Shown: positions 45,001 to 53,808 of the stretch, one piece after another
Position numbering within the stretch: position 1 is the stretch's first letter
Layout of the letters: each line of letters starts with the position of its first letter
Origin: Microtetraspora glauca
GTDB lineage: Bacteria > Actinomycetota > Actinomycetes > Streptomycetales > Streptomycetaceae
Reading direction: 5' to 3'
DNA length: 64,000 nucleotides
Assembly (NCBI GenBank): GCA_000721275.1
Contig: JOFO01000004.1
Coordinates: 186,001 to 250,000, forward strand
Notes under the pieces: model-generated
The model's database searches: none
The model's input: only the letters and a program-made list of their open reading frames with translations
Told to the model about the DNA's origin: nothing
Program-made: the position numbers and the translations under genes

Positions 45001-48000
45001 TCGTACCGGTGCACGGTGTGCTCGCGCGCCACCACCGAGGCACCGGCCGCGATCGCCGGCATCGGCGGGTCGGCCTGGGCCGGCACCGCCTCGTCCAGCA
45101 GCGCGCGGAAGACCGGTCCGGTCTCCTCCAGCAGGTCCTGCCCGTCCCGGCTGTAGACGTTGCGGGAGTCGAGCAGCGCGGCGCGGGCCGCGGACCCGTC
45201 GGGCAGCTGGAGCTCGACGACCTTCTCGTCCACCTGGTCGCCGAGGCCGAGCGCCAGCAGGCGGCCGGTGGCGTCGAGGGTGCGGACGGTGTTGCCGAAG
45301 CGGTCGTACTCGGTGGTGTCGATGTCACCCGCCCCGGTCGGCGACCAGGTCGCGGTGTTCACCTCCTGCGCCGAGGCGTTCAGGTAGTGGACCGTGGCCT
45401 GCTGGTAGCCGTCCGTGCCGGGGGCGGTCGCGGTGGCCGTGTGCACGGCGGGGGTGGACTCGACGTCGAAGACGGCCGTCGCGTCCGTCGGCACGTCCGC
45501 CTGGCCCCACGTCGCGGCGCTCGCCCCGTCGAGGTCGTACGGACCGCCCGCCGCCTTGGTCAGCGGGACCTCGTAGACGACCGCCGAGGCGGTCTCGCCC
45601 TCGACCACGTCCTTGCTGCCCGGCTTCAGCGCCGGGCGGCGGACCTTGAGCAGCCGGCCCGGGTCCTGGTCGGCCCCCGCCTTGCCGTAGTCGAACATCC
45701 AGGGCAGCTCGCCCGCCGTGTCGATCTTCGACAGGCGGTTGCCGGAGTCGTACGAGTAGACCGTCTTGAAGACCGTCGTGTCCTCGGCCGACGCCTTGCG
45801 CGGGTCCCACGCCTCGACGAGCCGACCCTGGACGTCGTAGCGGTACGCGGCGACGTCCACGGAGTTCACGGCGTTCGCGGCCGGGTCCCACGACCAGATC
45901 CGCACGGCCTTCACGCGGTCGACGACGTCACCCGGCGCCGTGGCCGTGGCCGTGGTGGCGCCGGCGTAGACGTACTCCAGCACCTCGCAGCCGCGCGCGG
46001 GAACGGCGCCCGTGCACTGGCCGGTGTCGTCCACGCCCGGCTCGGCCTCGCCGATGACCCGCTTGACGAGGGTCCGGCCGTCGGTCGTGTCGTACGTGTA
46101 CCGGCTGGTCGACGCCTCGTCCGTACCCGACACGGAGTCCACCACGTGGACGTCCGAGCCGGGCTGCTTCCGGAACCGGGTGATCGTGCCGTCGTCGTCG
46201 GTGAGGACGTAGTCGGCGCCGGACGCGGCCAGGACCAGCCCCTCCGAGCCGGGCTCGGGGCTGAACGTGCCGTCCGAGCTCTTGGCGAAGGTGATCGTGG
46301 AGTCGTCGTAGCCGGTGATGACCGCGACGTCCTTGCCGGGGAAGGTCAGCGCGTGCAGCTCGTTGTCGGTGACACCGCCCGCCGCGCCGCCGGCCCACTC
46401 CGGACCGAACGGGGCGACCAGCTCGCGCAGCGACAGGTGGTCGAAGTACACGGCCTTGCCCGAACCCGCCGGGAAGCCGTTGTACAGCCGCAGGAAGGCC
46501 GTCGTGGCGTCCTTCGGCACCGTGAAGTCGAGCGTCAGCTCGGCCCACGCGTCGGTGTACGGCACCTTCCGGGAGGTCGGCTCGACGTAGCCGCCCGGCG
46601 TGGCGAAGCCCGCGTACAGGCGCAGGCCGCGCGCGTGCTGCGGGGCGAGCCCGGTCGCCGAGGGCACGTACGCCCAGGCGGAGAACCGGTAGGTCCGGCC
46701 GGGCTTCATGCCCAGCTGCAGGGCGTTCTGGTCGCCGCCGACCATGGCGAACGCGTCGCCGTTCGCGTTGGTCGTGGGGACGACCTTCAGCGAGTCGGTG
46801 GAGCCGTCCTGGCCCAGCGTGGTGTCCCGGGTGAGGGTCGCCGTGGTCGCCGAGAAGCCCGTCAGGTCGGTGGACACGTCCTGCTGGTTGGCGGTCAGCC
46901 GCTGGCCCTGCGGCATCCAGCCGCGGTCCGTGCCCCGGGAGGAGGCGGTACGGGTCGAGGCGAGGCCGAACTCGTCGGCGTCCGTCACGTTGACCGAGTA
47001 GTCACCGGTCAGCAGGTTCACCGAACCCGGGCCGACCTCGTCGGTGGCGGCGCCGTCGGCGTTCGGGTCGACGGTGAAGCCGCGCCACTCGCTGATGTAC
47101 GCGGGGTCCGCGTCGCTGCTGGTGTACAGCGTCGCGCGGACCTGGACGACACCGCCGACCTGGCCGAGGGTCTCCAGCACCGACCAGTTCGCGTACGCGC
47201 CGATCTCCGCGAGCGGCGTCTTCGCCGCGGTGACCGGGGTGTTGTCCTGCTTCGTCAGGTGCGCGAGCGGCACGTCGTAGACGGACGCACCGGGTCCGCG
47301 CCGCCACTGGTACGTGACGCGCGTGTACTTCGGCTGGGCGTCGACCGCGATCTGCACGCGCCGCGCGGTCACCGCGCCCTCCGCGGGCCGCAGCATCGCG
47401 CCCTGCCCGACCAGGAAGTCGTAGACGACCGCCGTCGACAGGTTGCCGGCCCGGTCCTTCGCCTGGACCCGCAGCGTGCGGTGGCCGTCGGCGGCCGGCG
47501 TCACCGTCACCGACGCCGTCCCGGTCGCCGCGACGGTCACCGCCGCGGCGCCGTCCAGCGCGTACACGTACCCGGCCAGGTCCGTCGAGCCGGACGCCGG
47601 GGTGAAGGCGAAGGTGCCCGGCACCCCGCCGCCGCCGTGCCACTGCCCGTCCTGCGGGTAGTCCGCCGAGGAGACGAACGGCGCGCCGGGCTTGGCGGTG
47701 TCGACCGTGAAGGTCTGCCAGGCGGACCAGGTGCCGTTCCAGTCCTGCCCGTCGTAGACCGCCGCCCGCCACTTGTACGAGCCCGGTGCCAGGGCCGTGC
47801 CCGGCGTCCAGGTCGCGGTCGCGCCGGAGGCGACGTACGCCGAGGTGCCGGACTGCAGGGCGGCCGTGCCGGACGACGACCAGACCTCGAACGTCAGCCG
47901 GACGGTGTTGCCGTCGGCGTCCACGGCCTTCGCCGACAGGGTCGGCGTCGTGTCGTTCGTCGCCGCGCCGGTCAGCGGGGACAGCGGCGTCGCCGCGCCC

Positions 48001-49511
48001 GGCTTGGTGTTGTACGTGACGGAGATGTACGGGGTGTTGGAGGCCGCGTTGCCGGAGTTGAACTTCTTCCAGGCGAACTCGTCGGTCTCGTCCGTGGCCC
48101 GGATGCCGAGCGTGTTCGTGCCGTTGCCGTTGCCCGCCCACGCGGCGGCCAGACTGGTGATGTCCGTGCTCACCCAGCCGTCGGCGCACGAGGACGAGTA
48201 GCCCTTGGTGGCGGTGGTGGTGGCCCACTTCCGGTTCCAGTTGGGCTGCGCCGTCCAGCGCGTGGCCGTGGAGGCGGAGCTGGTGTCCCAGATCTCCCAG
48301 CTGCGCGCGGTGCACGACCAGGAGTGGAAGTTCCACAGGTTCAGGCTCGACGACTTGATCACCTTGCCGGAGATCTTCGCCATCGGGAAGGCCAGGAACG
48401 AGCGGGCGATCTGGCCTGCGCCGTTGTTGCCGAGCTTGAGCTCGGTCGAGGCCGACTGGTCGGAGGTGAACCCCTGCTGGACGAAGGCGTCGAAGCTCGC
48501 GCCGATGTTCACGGCCGGGTCGACCGTCACCGGGAACGTCGTCGCCGGGTCGGCGAGGAACGCCGCGTCCGGGGTGAGCGTGAGGTCGACGGCGTCGCCG
48601 TTCTGCGTGACCTTCAGGCCGACGTCGGCCCGGTTCTCGTGCTCGCCGGTACGCGGGTCGACGGCGGCGTCCCACATCACCGGCGCGGGCAGCACGCCCG
48701 CCTGCTTGCCGGTCTCCTTGTCCAGGAAGGTGACCGAGCGGTCGGCGTTCGCCCGGACCGTCAGGCCCTTGGCCTTCAGCGACAGCGTCACCGAACCGGT
48801 GGCGTCGACGGCGCTGCGGTCCTTCAGCTCCAGGAACTGCTCGAAGCCGGTCCGGGTCGACTCGATCACCATGTCGGTGCCGGTCGTCACCCCCGCGTAC
48901 CGGGCCTCGGTGCCGTGCACCGTCGGATCGGGCAGGGCGCCGCGCCACGACAGGGTCATCTCGTGGCCCTCGCCGCTGTCGAGCGACACCAGCGGGACGG
49001 CCGGCGTCCGCTTCTCGCCCGGCTCGCCGCCCGACGCCTCGACGCGCGCGACCTGCTCGGGCGTCGACTCGCCCGCCAGGGACAGGTCCAGCGGGTGGCC
49101 CGCCGCCCGGACCCCACCGCCGGGCGCCTCGACCAGACTCGGGTCGACCGGCCGCCAGGTGCCGGAGTCGTCCTTGAACCGGACCGGACCCGTGTACGAC
49201 TCCAGCGACATCGAGCCGTCCGGGTTGGCCCAGCTCGTCGTGGACTCGGTGCGCTCCCCAGTGACCTCGATCCGCCGGTCCTGCAAGCGGGCCATCAGCA
49301 GTGCCGAGGCGGCGTCCTGCGCCTCCGCCGGCCCCTTGACGTCCCGCGGCTCCTCGGCGGCGACCCGGTCGGGTGCCGCCGCGGACGCCATGCCCTCCAT
49401 CAACCCGAAGGTCATCACCAGCGCCGTGGCCAGGGCTATGCGCCTCATCCGGCCGGGCGACGGCAGCGGATGCCGCTCACGCTCACGCGGAGCGGACGTC
49501 CGTCGTCTCAT
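42069..49511 (-). CDS. secreted RHS/WapA-like polymorphic toxin with Hint and GIY-YIG nuclease tip
   Basis: A 2480-residue protein. A Sec signal lies at about residues 22-47. A DNRLRE-type beta domain (about 330-510), Ig/Fn-like repeats and RHS/YD repeats (YDAAGRAV, YDRLGRLT, YDAFGRTT) follow, closed by the core signature LYAPALGRFLQVDP and NPYDYCSGDPVNCTDLDG. A pretoxin Hint domain (about 2239-2385) starts C-N-S-F-A-P-D-T and ends V-H-N-A-S, implying self-cleavage. The last 95 residues are a GIY-YIG nuclease: GVYVIKYKNGSYYVGKSKN, Arg in MHRRMHQ, Glu in KLEQGLYNRY. It would deliver DNA- or RNA-cutting activity into rivals. AAGGGAG precedes ATG 49511. Confidence 0.92.
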   Translation of the reverse strand: MRRRTSAPRERERHPLPSPGRMRRIALATALVMTFGLMEGMASAAAPDRVAAEEPRDVKGPAEAQDAASALLMARLQDRRIEVTGERTESTTSWANPDGSMSLESYTGPVRFKDDSGTWRPVDPSLVEAPGGGVRAAGHPLDLSLAGESTPEQVARVEASGGEPGEKRTPAVPLVSLDSGEGHEMTLSWRGALPDPTVHGTEARYAGVTTGTDMVIESTRTGFEQFLELKDRSAVDATGSVTLSLKAKGLTVRANADRSVTFLDKETGKQAGVLPAPVMWDAAVDPRTGEHENRADVGLKVTQNGDAVDLTLTPDAAFLADPATTFPVTVDPAVNIGASFDAFVQQGFTSDQSASTELKLGNNGAGQIARSFLAFPMAKISGKVIKSSSLNLWNFHSWSCTARSWEIWDTSSASTATRWTAQPNWNRKWATTTATKGYSSSCADGWVSTDITSLAAAWAGNGNGTNTLGIRATDETDEFAWKKFNSGNAASNTPYISVTYNTKPGAATPLSPLTGAATNDTTPTLSAKAVDADGNTVRLTFEVWSSSGTAALQSGTSAYVASGATATWTPGTALAPGSYKWRAAVYDGQDWNGTWSAWQTFTVDTAKPGAPFVSSADYPQDGQWHGGGGVPGTFAFTPASGSTDLAGYVYALDGAAAVTVAATGTASVTVTPAADGHRTLRVQAKDRAGNLSTAVVYDFLVGQGAMLRPAEGAVTARRVQIAVDAQPKYTRVTYQWRRGPGASVYDVPLAHLTKQDNTPVTAAKTPLAEIGAYANWSVLETLGQVGGVVQVRATLYTSSDADPAYISEWRGFTVDPNADGAATDEVGPGSVNLLTGDYSVNVTDADEFGLASTRTASSRGTDRGWMPQGQRLTANQQDVSTDLTGFSATTATLTRDTTLGQDGSTDSLKVVPTTNANGDAFAMVGGDQNALQLGMKPGRTYRFSAWAYVPSATGLAPQHARGLRLYAGFATPGGYVEPTSRKVPYTDAWAELTLDFTVPKDATTAFLRLYNGFPAGSGKAVYFDHLSLRELVAPFGPEWAGGAAGGVTDNELHALTFPGKDVAVITGYDDSTITFAKSSDGTFSPEPGSEGLVLAASGADYVLTDDDGTITRFRKQPGSDVHVVDSVSGTDEASTSRYTYDTTDGRTLVKRVIGEAEPGVDDTGQCTGAVPARGCEVLEYVYAGATTATATAPGDVVDRVKAVRIWSWDPAANAVNSVDVAAYRYDVQGRLVEAWDPRKASAEDTTVFKTVYSYDSGNRLSKIDTAGELPWMFDYGKAGADQDPGRLLKVRRPALKPGSKDVVEGETASAVVYEVPLTKAAGGPYDLDGASAATWGQADVPTDATAVFDVESTPAVHTATATAPGTDGYQQATVHYLNASAQEVNTATWSPTGAGDIDTTEYDRFGNTVRTLDATGRLLALGLGDQVDEKVVELQLPDGSAARAALLDSRNVYSRDGQDLLEETGPVFRALLDEAVPAQADPPMPAIAAGASVVAREHTVHRYDEGKPDGAAYHLETTTLDGARIEGYTNDVEVRVTKTGYGTPIGGTSGWALRAETSVTTDAVPGGANLTATIRYDAAGRAVESRRPGSNGADTGTVRTVFYTAGANPDDAACGNRPEWAGEPCVTLPGGKVTGADTTRMPDTLPVKRITRYSRFGDVEETTETNAGRTRVSTTVYDAADRIVSTKITGDLGQDLPEVTTAYDPVTGNAVTTTAGGKTITRVFDALDRLLSYTDADGGTTTTEFDRFGKPVKVTDDTGSTTYTYDRAREPRGMVTSVTDSVAGTFTAKYGPDGQLVEQTYPGGYVRKDTFNASGAATGRTYTRASDGEVVYGQHLDMTTQGAVAADTNSTDSKEYTYDRLGRLTRTAQTTVAGCTTRAYAFDEAGRSVTGRMNRTSKTVYAPAEDGSCTTADGTVTTSAYDSADRLLTDGYTYDAFGRTTATGTGSVNTYWDNDLVASQTKGDTRQSWTLDPAHRFTAFTTEARQPDGTWANATSKLNHYGDDSDEPRWIVEDTTQGTLTRNVSGPDGDLTATTSATGDVELQFANLHGDVAVTLDTATTAPKVLVFDEFGVPAEGQATQRYGWLGAEQRSSEALDDVILMGARLYAPALGRFLQVDPEPGGNANPYDYCSGDPVNCTDLDGKWGFSFKKMFKRVARVAEIASYIPGPIGNIASAVGALSYAATGNWRKAAEMSVGVAFGSAGRLAVRGFKAARALRKAGRVKRAASRAKRTFRRSRCNSFAPDTPVLMADGRYLPIGDVRPGDLVAATDPATGLTTAQPVLEVYSGAGTKHMVAIDTDLDLATPPLTATADHPLWVEDKGWTKAVDVRAGDALRSADGSAHPVRAVRNLGELADRIVFNLNVGGVHTYLVFDGTADALVHNASCNLNRHARKAPRKRGVYVIKYKNGSYYVGKSKNMHRRMHQHDKKGKLNNVQSIRYHERSKGSLRKLEQGLYNRYKCYGGARLTNKIRPSRKYAHC

Positions 49512-49530
49512 CTGTTCTCCCTTTGAATGA

Positions 49531-49544
49531 TCACCTGTTGGTGA
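49531..49544. promoter_or_regulatory. dyad in the AT-richer toxin promoter region
   Basis: TCACC (49531-49535) and GGTGA (49540-49544) form a perfect dyad 20 bases upstream of the toxin start. The stretch 49522-49600 is clearly AT-richer than its surroundings (TTGAATGATC, GGAATTTACC, AGCTTATGG, CATTTAGGG) and likely carries the toxin promoter. Confidence 0.4.
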
Positions 49545-49670
49545 CGAGGGAGGAATTTACCTCAAGCTTATGGTGTGTCATTTAGGGCTAATCGGCCAAG
49601 AGTTGGGCGGGTGGCAGCCCTACCCGATCGGGCGACTGTGCTCCGGCCCGCCGCCGGGCAAGATCATCGG

Positions 49671-50837
49671 GTGAGTTCTTCTCTGACGCGCCGCGCGTGC
49701 GCCGTAGCCCTGCTCCTGACCACCGCCCTGGCCCCCGCCGTGGCCGCCGCCGCCCAACCGGGCGACCCCGGCAAGGGGTTGGGGCGCGCCGTCCAGGCCC
49801 GCCTGCTCGGCGAAAAGACCGTTCCGCACAAGCTGCCCTTCCAGGACACCACCGTCGGCGGCCTCTCCGGCATCGACCGCAACCCGTGCACCGGCGAGTA
49901 CGTCTTCATCAGCGACGACCGCTCGTACCTCCAGCCCGCCCGCTTCTACACCGCGAAGCTGGACGTGGACGCCGGCGGCGTCCACGCGGTCGACTTCACC
50001 GGCACCCACCCCTTCCGCCAGCCCGATGGCACCTTCTACCCGGCCCCGACCCTCGGCGACGGCAAGGCGGTCGACCCGGAGGAGATCCGCGTCGACCCGC
50101 GCAGCTGCTCCTACTGGTGGGGACAGGAGGGCGACCGGCCCAAGACCGTCGGACCGCCCGTCGTCCAGCCGTCGATCCAGTACGCCTCGCCCACCGGCGC
50201 CTACCAGGGGCAGCTGCGGCTGCCGGCGAACTACACGATCACGATGGACGAGCGCGGCCCGCGCCGGAACCAGGCGATCGAGGCGTTCACCTTCGGCTCC
50301 AAGGGCAAGGTGGTGACGAGCGCGATCGAGGGCCCGCTCCTCCAGGACGGCCCGGAGCCCACCACGAAGAACGGCGCCCTGGTCCGCGTCACGCAGCAGA
50401 ACCGCGACGGGAAGGTCATCGGGCAGTTCGCGTACCCGCTGGAGAAGATCTTCGCGGAGAACGACCCCGACAGCCCCTGGGGCCCGGACACCGGCGTCCC
50501 GTCCATCCTCGCCTTCCCCGACCAGCCGAACCGCTACCTGGTCCTGGAGCGCACCTGGGTCGCCGGCGCCGGCTACAAGATCCGCCTCTTCGACGCCACC
50601 ACGCGCGGGGCGACCGACGTGCAGGCAATGGAGTCGCTGGCCGGACAGCCCGTCACGCCGATGCGCAAGCGGCTCGTCGCGGACTTCGACACGCTGGGCC
50701 TGTCCGCGGTCGACAACACCGAGGGCATGACGTGGGGCCCGGACCTGCCCTCCGGTGAGCGGCTGCTGATCCTCGTCAGCGACGACAACTTCGCCGAGGA
50801 GGCGATCACCCAGCTCGTCGCCCTCGGCATCCGCTGA
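49671..50837 (+). CDS. secreted esterase-like-activity-of-phytase family protein
   Basis: A 388-residue exported protein. The first 30 residues are a Sec signal ending AVAAAAQP. The mature part is a beta-propeller-like domain of the phytase-like esterase family: TTVGGLSGIDRNP near the start, FISDDRSYLQPARFY, VDPEEIRVDPR, RNQAIEAFTF and DNTEGMTWGPDLPSG. Substrate unknown; phosphoesters are suggested by the family name only. GTG 49671 is preferred to upstream codons because the signal peptide begins there and CAAGAT lies six bases before it, fitting a leaderless start. Confidence 0.87.
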   Translation: MSSSLTRRACAVALLLTTALAPAVAAAAQPGDPGKGLGRAVQARLLGEKTVPHKLPFQDTTVGGLSGIDRNPCTGEYVFISDDRSYLQPARFYTAKLDVDAGGVHAVDFTGTHPFRQPDGTFYPAPTLGDGKAVDPEEIRVDPRSCSYWWGQEGDRPKTVGPPVVQPSIQYASPTGAYQGQLRLPANYTITMDERGPRRNQAIEAFTFGSKGKVVTSAIEGPLLQDGPEPTTKNGALVRVTQQNRDGKVIGQFAYPLEKIFAENDPDSPWGPDTGVPSILAFPDQPNRYLVLERTWVAGAGYKIRLFDATTRGATDVQAMESLAGQPVTPMRKRLVADFDTLGLSAVDNTEGMTWGPDLPSGERLLILVSDDNFAEEAITQLVALGIR

Positions 50838-50862
50838 CCCACCCGGCCCTCCGGCCACGCAA

Positions 50863-50901
50863 GGGGCGCCCGCCCGGACGAAGCCTCCGGCCGGGCGCCC
50901 C
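50863..50901. terminator. bidirectional hairpin between convergent genes
   Basis: GGGGCGCCCGCCCGG (50863-50877) pairs with 50887-50901 with a single mismatch around a nine-base loop, between the esterase stop and the stop of the minus-strand gene at 50906. Confidence 0.8.
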
Positions 50902-50905
50902 TTCC

Positions 50906-51643
50906 TCATGGCGGGGGCAGAACTGTGGCATCCCCGCTGGGCCCCACGACAAGCTCGTCGAGGCGACTCGAGTCCGACCGGATCCCGGCCAAGCCCCATG
51001 CATCGAGCCCGCTGTAGATGTGGGCCCTCAGGCAATGGGGGGCGCTGAAACCCGAGGCTTCGCCGCGGTAGATGGCGATGAGCGAGTCCTTGCCCCACCA
51101 CCAGGTGTCTGCGAGTCCCCGGACTTCGGGTACCGGCTCGAAGCCATCGAGGTTCAGGTCCTCGACGGCATTGCCTTCGATCTTCGTGATGGTCGTGGCC
51201 CAGTAGCCCGCGTGGTCGGCCAGTGCCAGGGCTTCCACCCACCCCTCGGTGCTGGCGTGCAGCGGCGTCCAGCGGTCGGCGTCGATGCCGAACTCACCTT
51301 CCGGCCCGATCATGAACCCGTGGGCCATGGAGACGCGACAGCCGCCGGCAGGGAACCGCCATCCGTCCGCGGCCGAGCCCTCGGGGGCATCGGCCTCCAG
51401 GACGCGCGGGCCGCCCTCGTATGCGGGGGCGGGGGGCAGGGCGAGACCGCCCCAGCGCTCTTGGAAGGCGACAGCCCGGTCGATCTCGGCATCCGGAATC
51501 CCTTGCTTGAGCCATGTCTCCCGAAAAGGCTCGAGATCGCGGTGGGGAACACGCAGCCCGTGTCCCTCGACGTAGGACCGAGCTCGTCGGCTCAAGCCTT
51601 CAGGCGCCTGAGGGATCAGCGGCACTCGGGGGCCTGCCGTCAC
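50906..51643 (-). CDS. protein of unknown function
   Basis: A 245-residue soluble protein I do not recognise. Visible features are an N-terminal helical stretch (RRARSYVEGHGLR, AVAFQERWGGL) that recalls SUKH/SMI1-type domains, then a Trp-rich half (GIDADRWTPLHAST, ADTWWWGKDSLIAIYRG). GTG 51643 is chosen because it overlaps the stop of the upstream gene (GTGA) and GAGAGG lies nine bases before it; a TTG at 51718 would give 25 more residues. Coupled to the propeller-like gene, with which it may act. Confidence 0.7.
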   Translation of the reverse strand: MTAGPRVPLIPQAPEGLSRRARSYVEGHGLRVPHRDLEPFRETWLKQGIPDAEIDRAVAFQERWGGLALPPAPAYEGGPRVLEADAPEGSAADGWRFPAGGCRVSMAHGFMIGPEGEFGIDADRWTPLHASTEGWVEALALADHAGYWATTITKIEGNAVEDLNLDGFEPVPEVRGLADTWWWGKDSLIAIYRGEASGFSAPHCLRAHIYSGLDAWGLAGIRSDSSRLDELVVGPSGDATVLPPP

Positions 51644-52647
51644 GGCTGCTGCCTCTCGCACGGAGAGGTCGGTGCGGCCGGGGACGGCAGCGCCGAGGGC
51701 TGTGGAGCGCTCGACCAACGGACGGGGTCGCCGCCGGCGCCGCCGGTGAGCCAGGAACCGTCGCCCAGGGGCACCAGCTCGTACGGGTTGCTCGCCTCGA
51801 CGGGGAACTCACCGCTGAGGGTGCCCGTGCGTACGTCGACCAGGTGGTGACGGAACCACTCCTCCTCGTCCTGGCTCTCGCCGCCCAGGGTGACGATGGC
51901 CGTGTCCTCGGTGAGGTAGCCGCCGCTCCACTCCACGAAGTATTCCTCCGGGTCGTACCCGAAGGCTTCGACGGGGAGGGTGAAGAGCACGTCCCCGTTG
52001 GGGTGGTCGTGGAAGGCGACGTCCGCCTGCCCGTGGTCCACGGTCATGAACTGTTTCCCGGACGGAGCCAGGTCGATCAGGCAGCGGTCGTGCCACGGGT
52101 ACGTCACGAACTCCGGTTCGCCGTCCGCCCCGACCGTGCCCCGGAGAATGACGGAGCCGTCCTGGCCCTCACCGATGTCGAGGTAGATGCTGCCGTCCAC
52201 GGGATGCACGTGGTGGAAGGCGCCGTGCCCGGCCGTCTCCAGCTCGCGGCGGCCGAGAACCACACCGCTGTCGGCGTCGTGCACGACCCACTGGTCTCCG
52301 CCCCCGCGGCCCGCCATCGTGTCCGGCCGGTAGACCCACACCGTCCGGCCGTCCAGGGACAGCGCACAGCCGGGCCGGTGGCCATGGCGTACGGCAGAGT
52401 GGGGTTCGAAGTCCGCGGCCCATATGAGGTCGCCGGCACGCGTCAGGCAGACGACTCCGTTCAGCGTCGTGTACACGACCCGCTCCACGTCCTGCCGGAC
52501 CACCGACGCTACGACCTCCTCGCCGTCCCGCGGCTGGAAGACCGCTGCGGGCTCCAGCGTCCCGTAGACGCCGGCCCCCACGACGTAGGCGTGGATCCGA
52601 CCGTCGCGGAGACGCGTGATGGCTTTCGGTGGCGGCTCAGGGATCAT
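51640..52647 (-). CDS. propeller-like protein of unknown function
   Basis: A 335-residue protein with no signal. Repeated four-strand-like blocks (GRIHAYVVGAG, RVVYTTLNGVVCLT, RTVWVYRPD, GSIYLDIGEGQDGSVILRG, KQFMTVDHGQADVAF, DGSWLTGGAGG) suggest a beta-propeller. Acidic surface and Trp/His pairs are common. It heads a two-gene unit with the unknown gene 50906-51643, which overlaps its stop. The C-terminal 25 residues are Ser/Pro low complexity. No family assigned. Confidence 0.7.
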   Translation of the reverse strand: MIPEPPPKAITRLRDGRIHAYVVGAGVYGTLEPAAVFQPRDGEEVVASVVRQDVERVVYTTLNGVVCLTRAGDLIWAADFEPHSAVRHGHRPGCALSLDGRTVWVYRPDTMAGRGGGDQWVVHDADSGVVLGRRELETAGHGAFHHVHPVDGSIYLDIGEGQDGSVILRGTVGADGEPEFVTYPWHDRCLIDLAPSGKQFMTVDHGQADVAFHDHPNGDVLFTLPVEAFGYDPEEYFVEWSGGYLTEDTAIVTLGGESQDEEEWFRHHLVDVRTGTLSGEFPVEASNPYELVPLGDGSWLTGGAGGDPVRWSSAPQPSALPSPAAPTSPCERQQP

Positions 52648-52776
52648 CCGCTGAGGCTAACGGCCCGCTCGGGAACCCCATGAGCCGGGGCGCTGTGGGC
52701 CCGAGTCGGGAGGTGTGACCGAGCACCGCAGTTGGCCCCGCTGGACAACTCCGATGCCCGACCACAGGCGGGTTGC

Positions 52777-53808
52777 TCAGAACAAGGCGTCCCAGAAGGC
52801 CTCTTCCGGGTCAGGTTCTTCTGGGTGGAGCATGCAGCGTCTGCAGCGCAGGAGTCCGGGTTCGTTGGTGCCCGAGGCGGCGCTCATCCACGGCAGGGCC
52901 TCCATGGCGTGTGCGCGCTCGTCGTCGGCGAGGGTGTCGACGGTCCGGCGGAGCTCGTCCGGTGCGGATCGGCCGGTGAGGCAGAGCCAGCCGATCGCCG
53001 CGGACAGGCGGGCTTCGGGGGCCTCCGCCCGGTCGTCCCACCGTTGGCGCAGCCACCGGACAGACGGTGGGTGCGGGTCGGCCCGAGTGATCTCGGCGGT
53101 GGCCAGGAGCAGGGCGGCGCGGACCATGGCGTCGCCTTCGGTGGCGAATCCCTTGGCCAAAGCAGTCCGGATGGTGCGGGCGGGGTCGGCGGCGGTCGCC
53201 AGGGCGTAGGCGGTGTCGACGCGGACCGTGGGATCGGAGTCTCCGAGGAGGGGCAGGAGCGCGGTGGTGGCCGCGGTGATCGCGGCTCGGGCGGCAGCCA
53301 CCGACCAGCCGGCCGGGTAGCCGGTGACCTCGTAGCCGTAGTCGTCGTGGGTATCGGGGGCGTGGCGCCGGGGATCGTTGCGGTGGAGAAGGAATTCCTC
53401 GCGAGAGGCGACGCCGTGGTGCCTGGCACGGGCAGGGCCGGAGAGGACGGCGAGGGCGGCGGTGCGGTGTGGGTGGTGGGCGTCTATGGCGAGGGGGATG
53501 AGGAACGGTACGGCGAGGGCGGCGGCGGCCCGGCTGTCGTCGGCGCACATGCCCCGCAGCAGCCCCGTCGCGTTCACCGCCGGTTCGCCGCCGGCACGCA
53601 GGAGGGAAACCGCCTCCCGGACGTCGTGCCCGTGGGGGAAGTTGCCCCACGGGACGGCATCGATGTCCAAGCTCTGTCCGGGCTCGGGCAGGACGCCGGC
53701 CACCGCTGCCCGCACGTCGAACGGACCCCCTGAGAACGCGGCCAGGTCCGCCCCGTCCGTCACTTTCCGGCACACCTCGAACGTCGGATCGGTACGCCAG
53801 TCCTTCAC
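52777..53808 (-). CDS. HEAT-repeat-like protein
   Basis: A 343-residue helical protein. LLPLLGDSDPTVRVDTAYALATA (about residues 178-200) is a canonical HEAT repeat, and similar helices flank it, including FLIPLAIDAHHPHRTAALAVLSG. The family binds proteins or acts as scaffold; no catalytic motif is seen. The C-terminal LLRCRRCMLHPEEPD contains C-x-x-C that might bind zinc. GTG 53808 is preferred (GGGGGAT upstream) over ATG 53847. The frame remains open much further upstream, but those codons are antisense to other sequence. Confidence 0.78.
   Translation of the reverse strand: MKDWRTDPTFEVCRKVTDGADLAAFSGGPFDVRAAVAGVLPEPGQSLDIDAVPWGNFPHGHDVREAVSLLRAGGEPAVNATGLLRGMCADDSRAAAALAVPFLIPLAIDAHHPHRTAALAVLSGPARARHHGVASREEFLLHRNDPRRHAPDTHDDYGYEVTGYPAGWSVAAARAAITAATTALLPLLGDSDPTVRVDTAYALATAADPARTIRTALAKGFATEGDAMVRAALLLATAEITRADPHPPSVRWLRQRWDDRAEAPEARLSAAIGWLCLTGRSAPDELRRTVDTLADDERAHAMEALPWMSAASGTNEPGLLRCRRCMLHPEEPDPEEAFWDALF

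Noticed and set aside
41157..49526. 2789-residue open frame on the plus strand opposite the RHS toxin gene
   Set aside because: It is the antisense shadow of a GC-rich gene with strong third-position bias; the peptide is Arg/Val/Gly/Asp-rich without any family motif, while the minus strand encodes clear signal, RHS, Hint and GIY-YIG domains.
49575..49670. N-terminal extension of the phytase-like esterase
   Set aside because: The extra residues precede a complete signal peptide starting at GTG 49671 and have no ribosome site.
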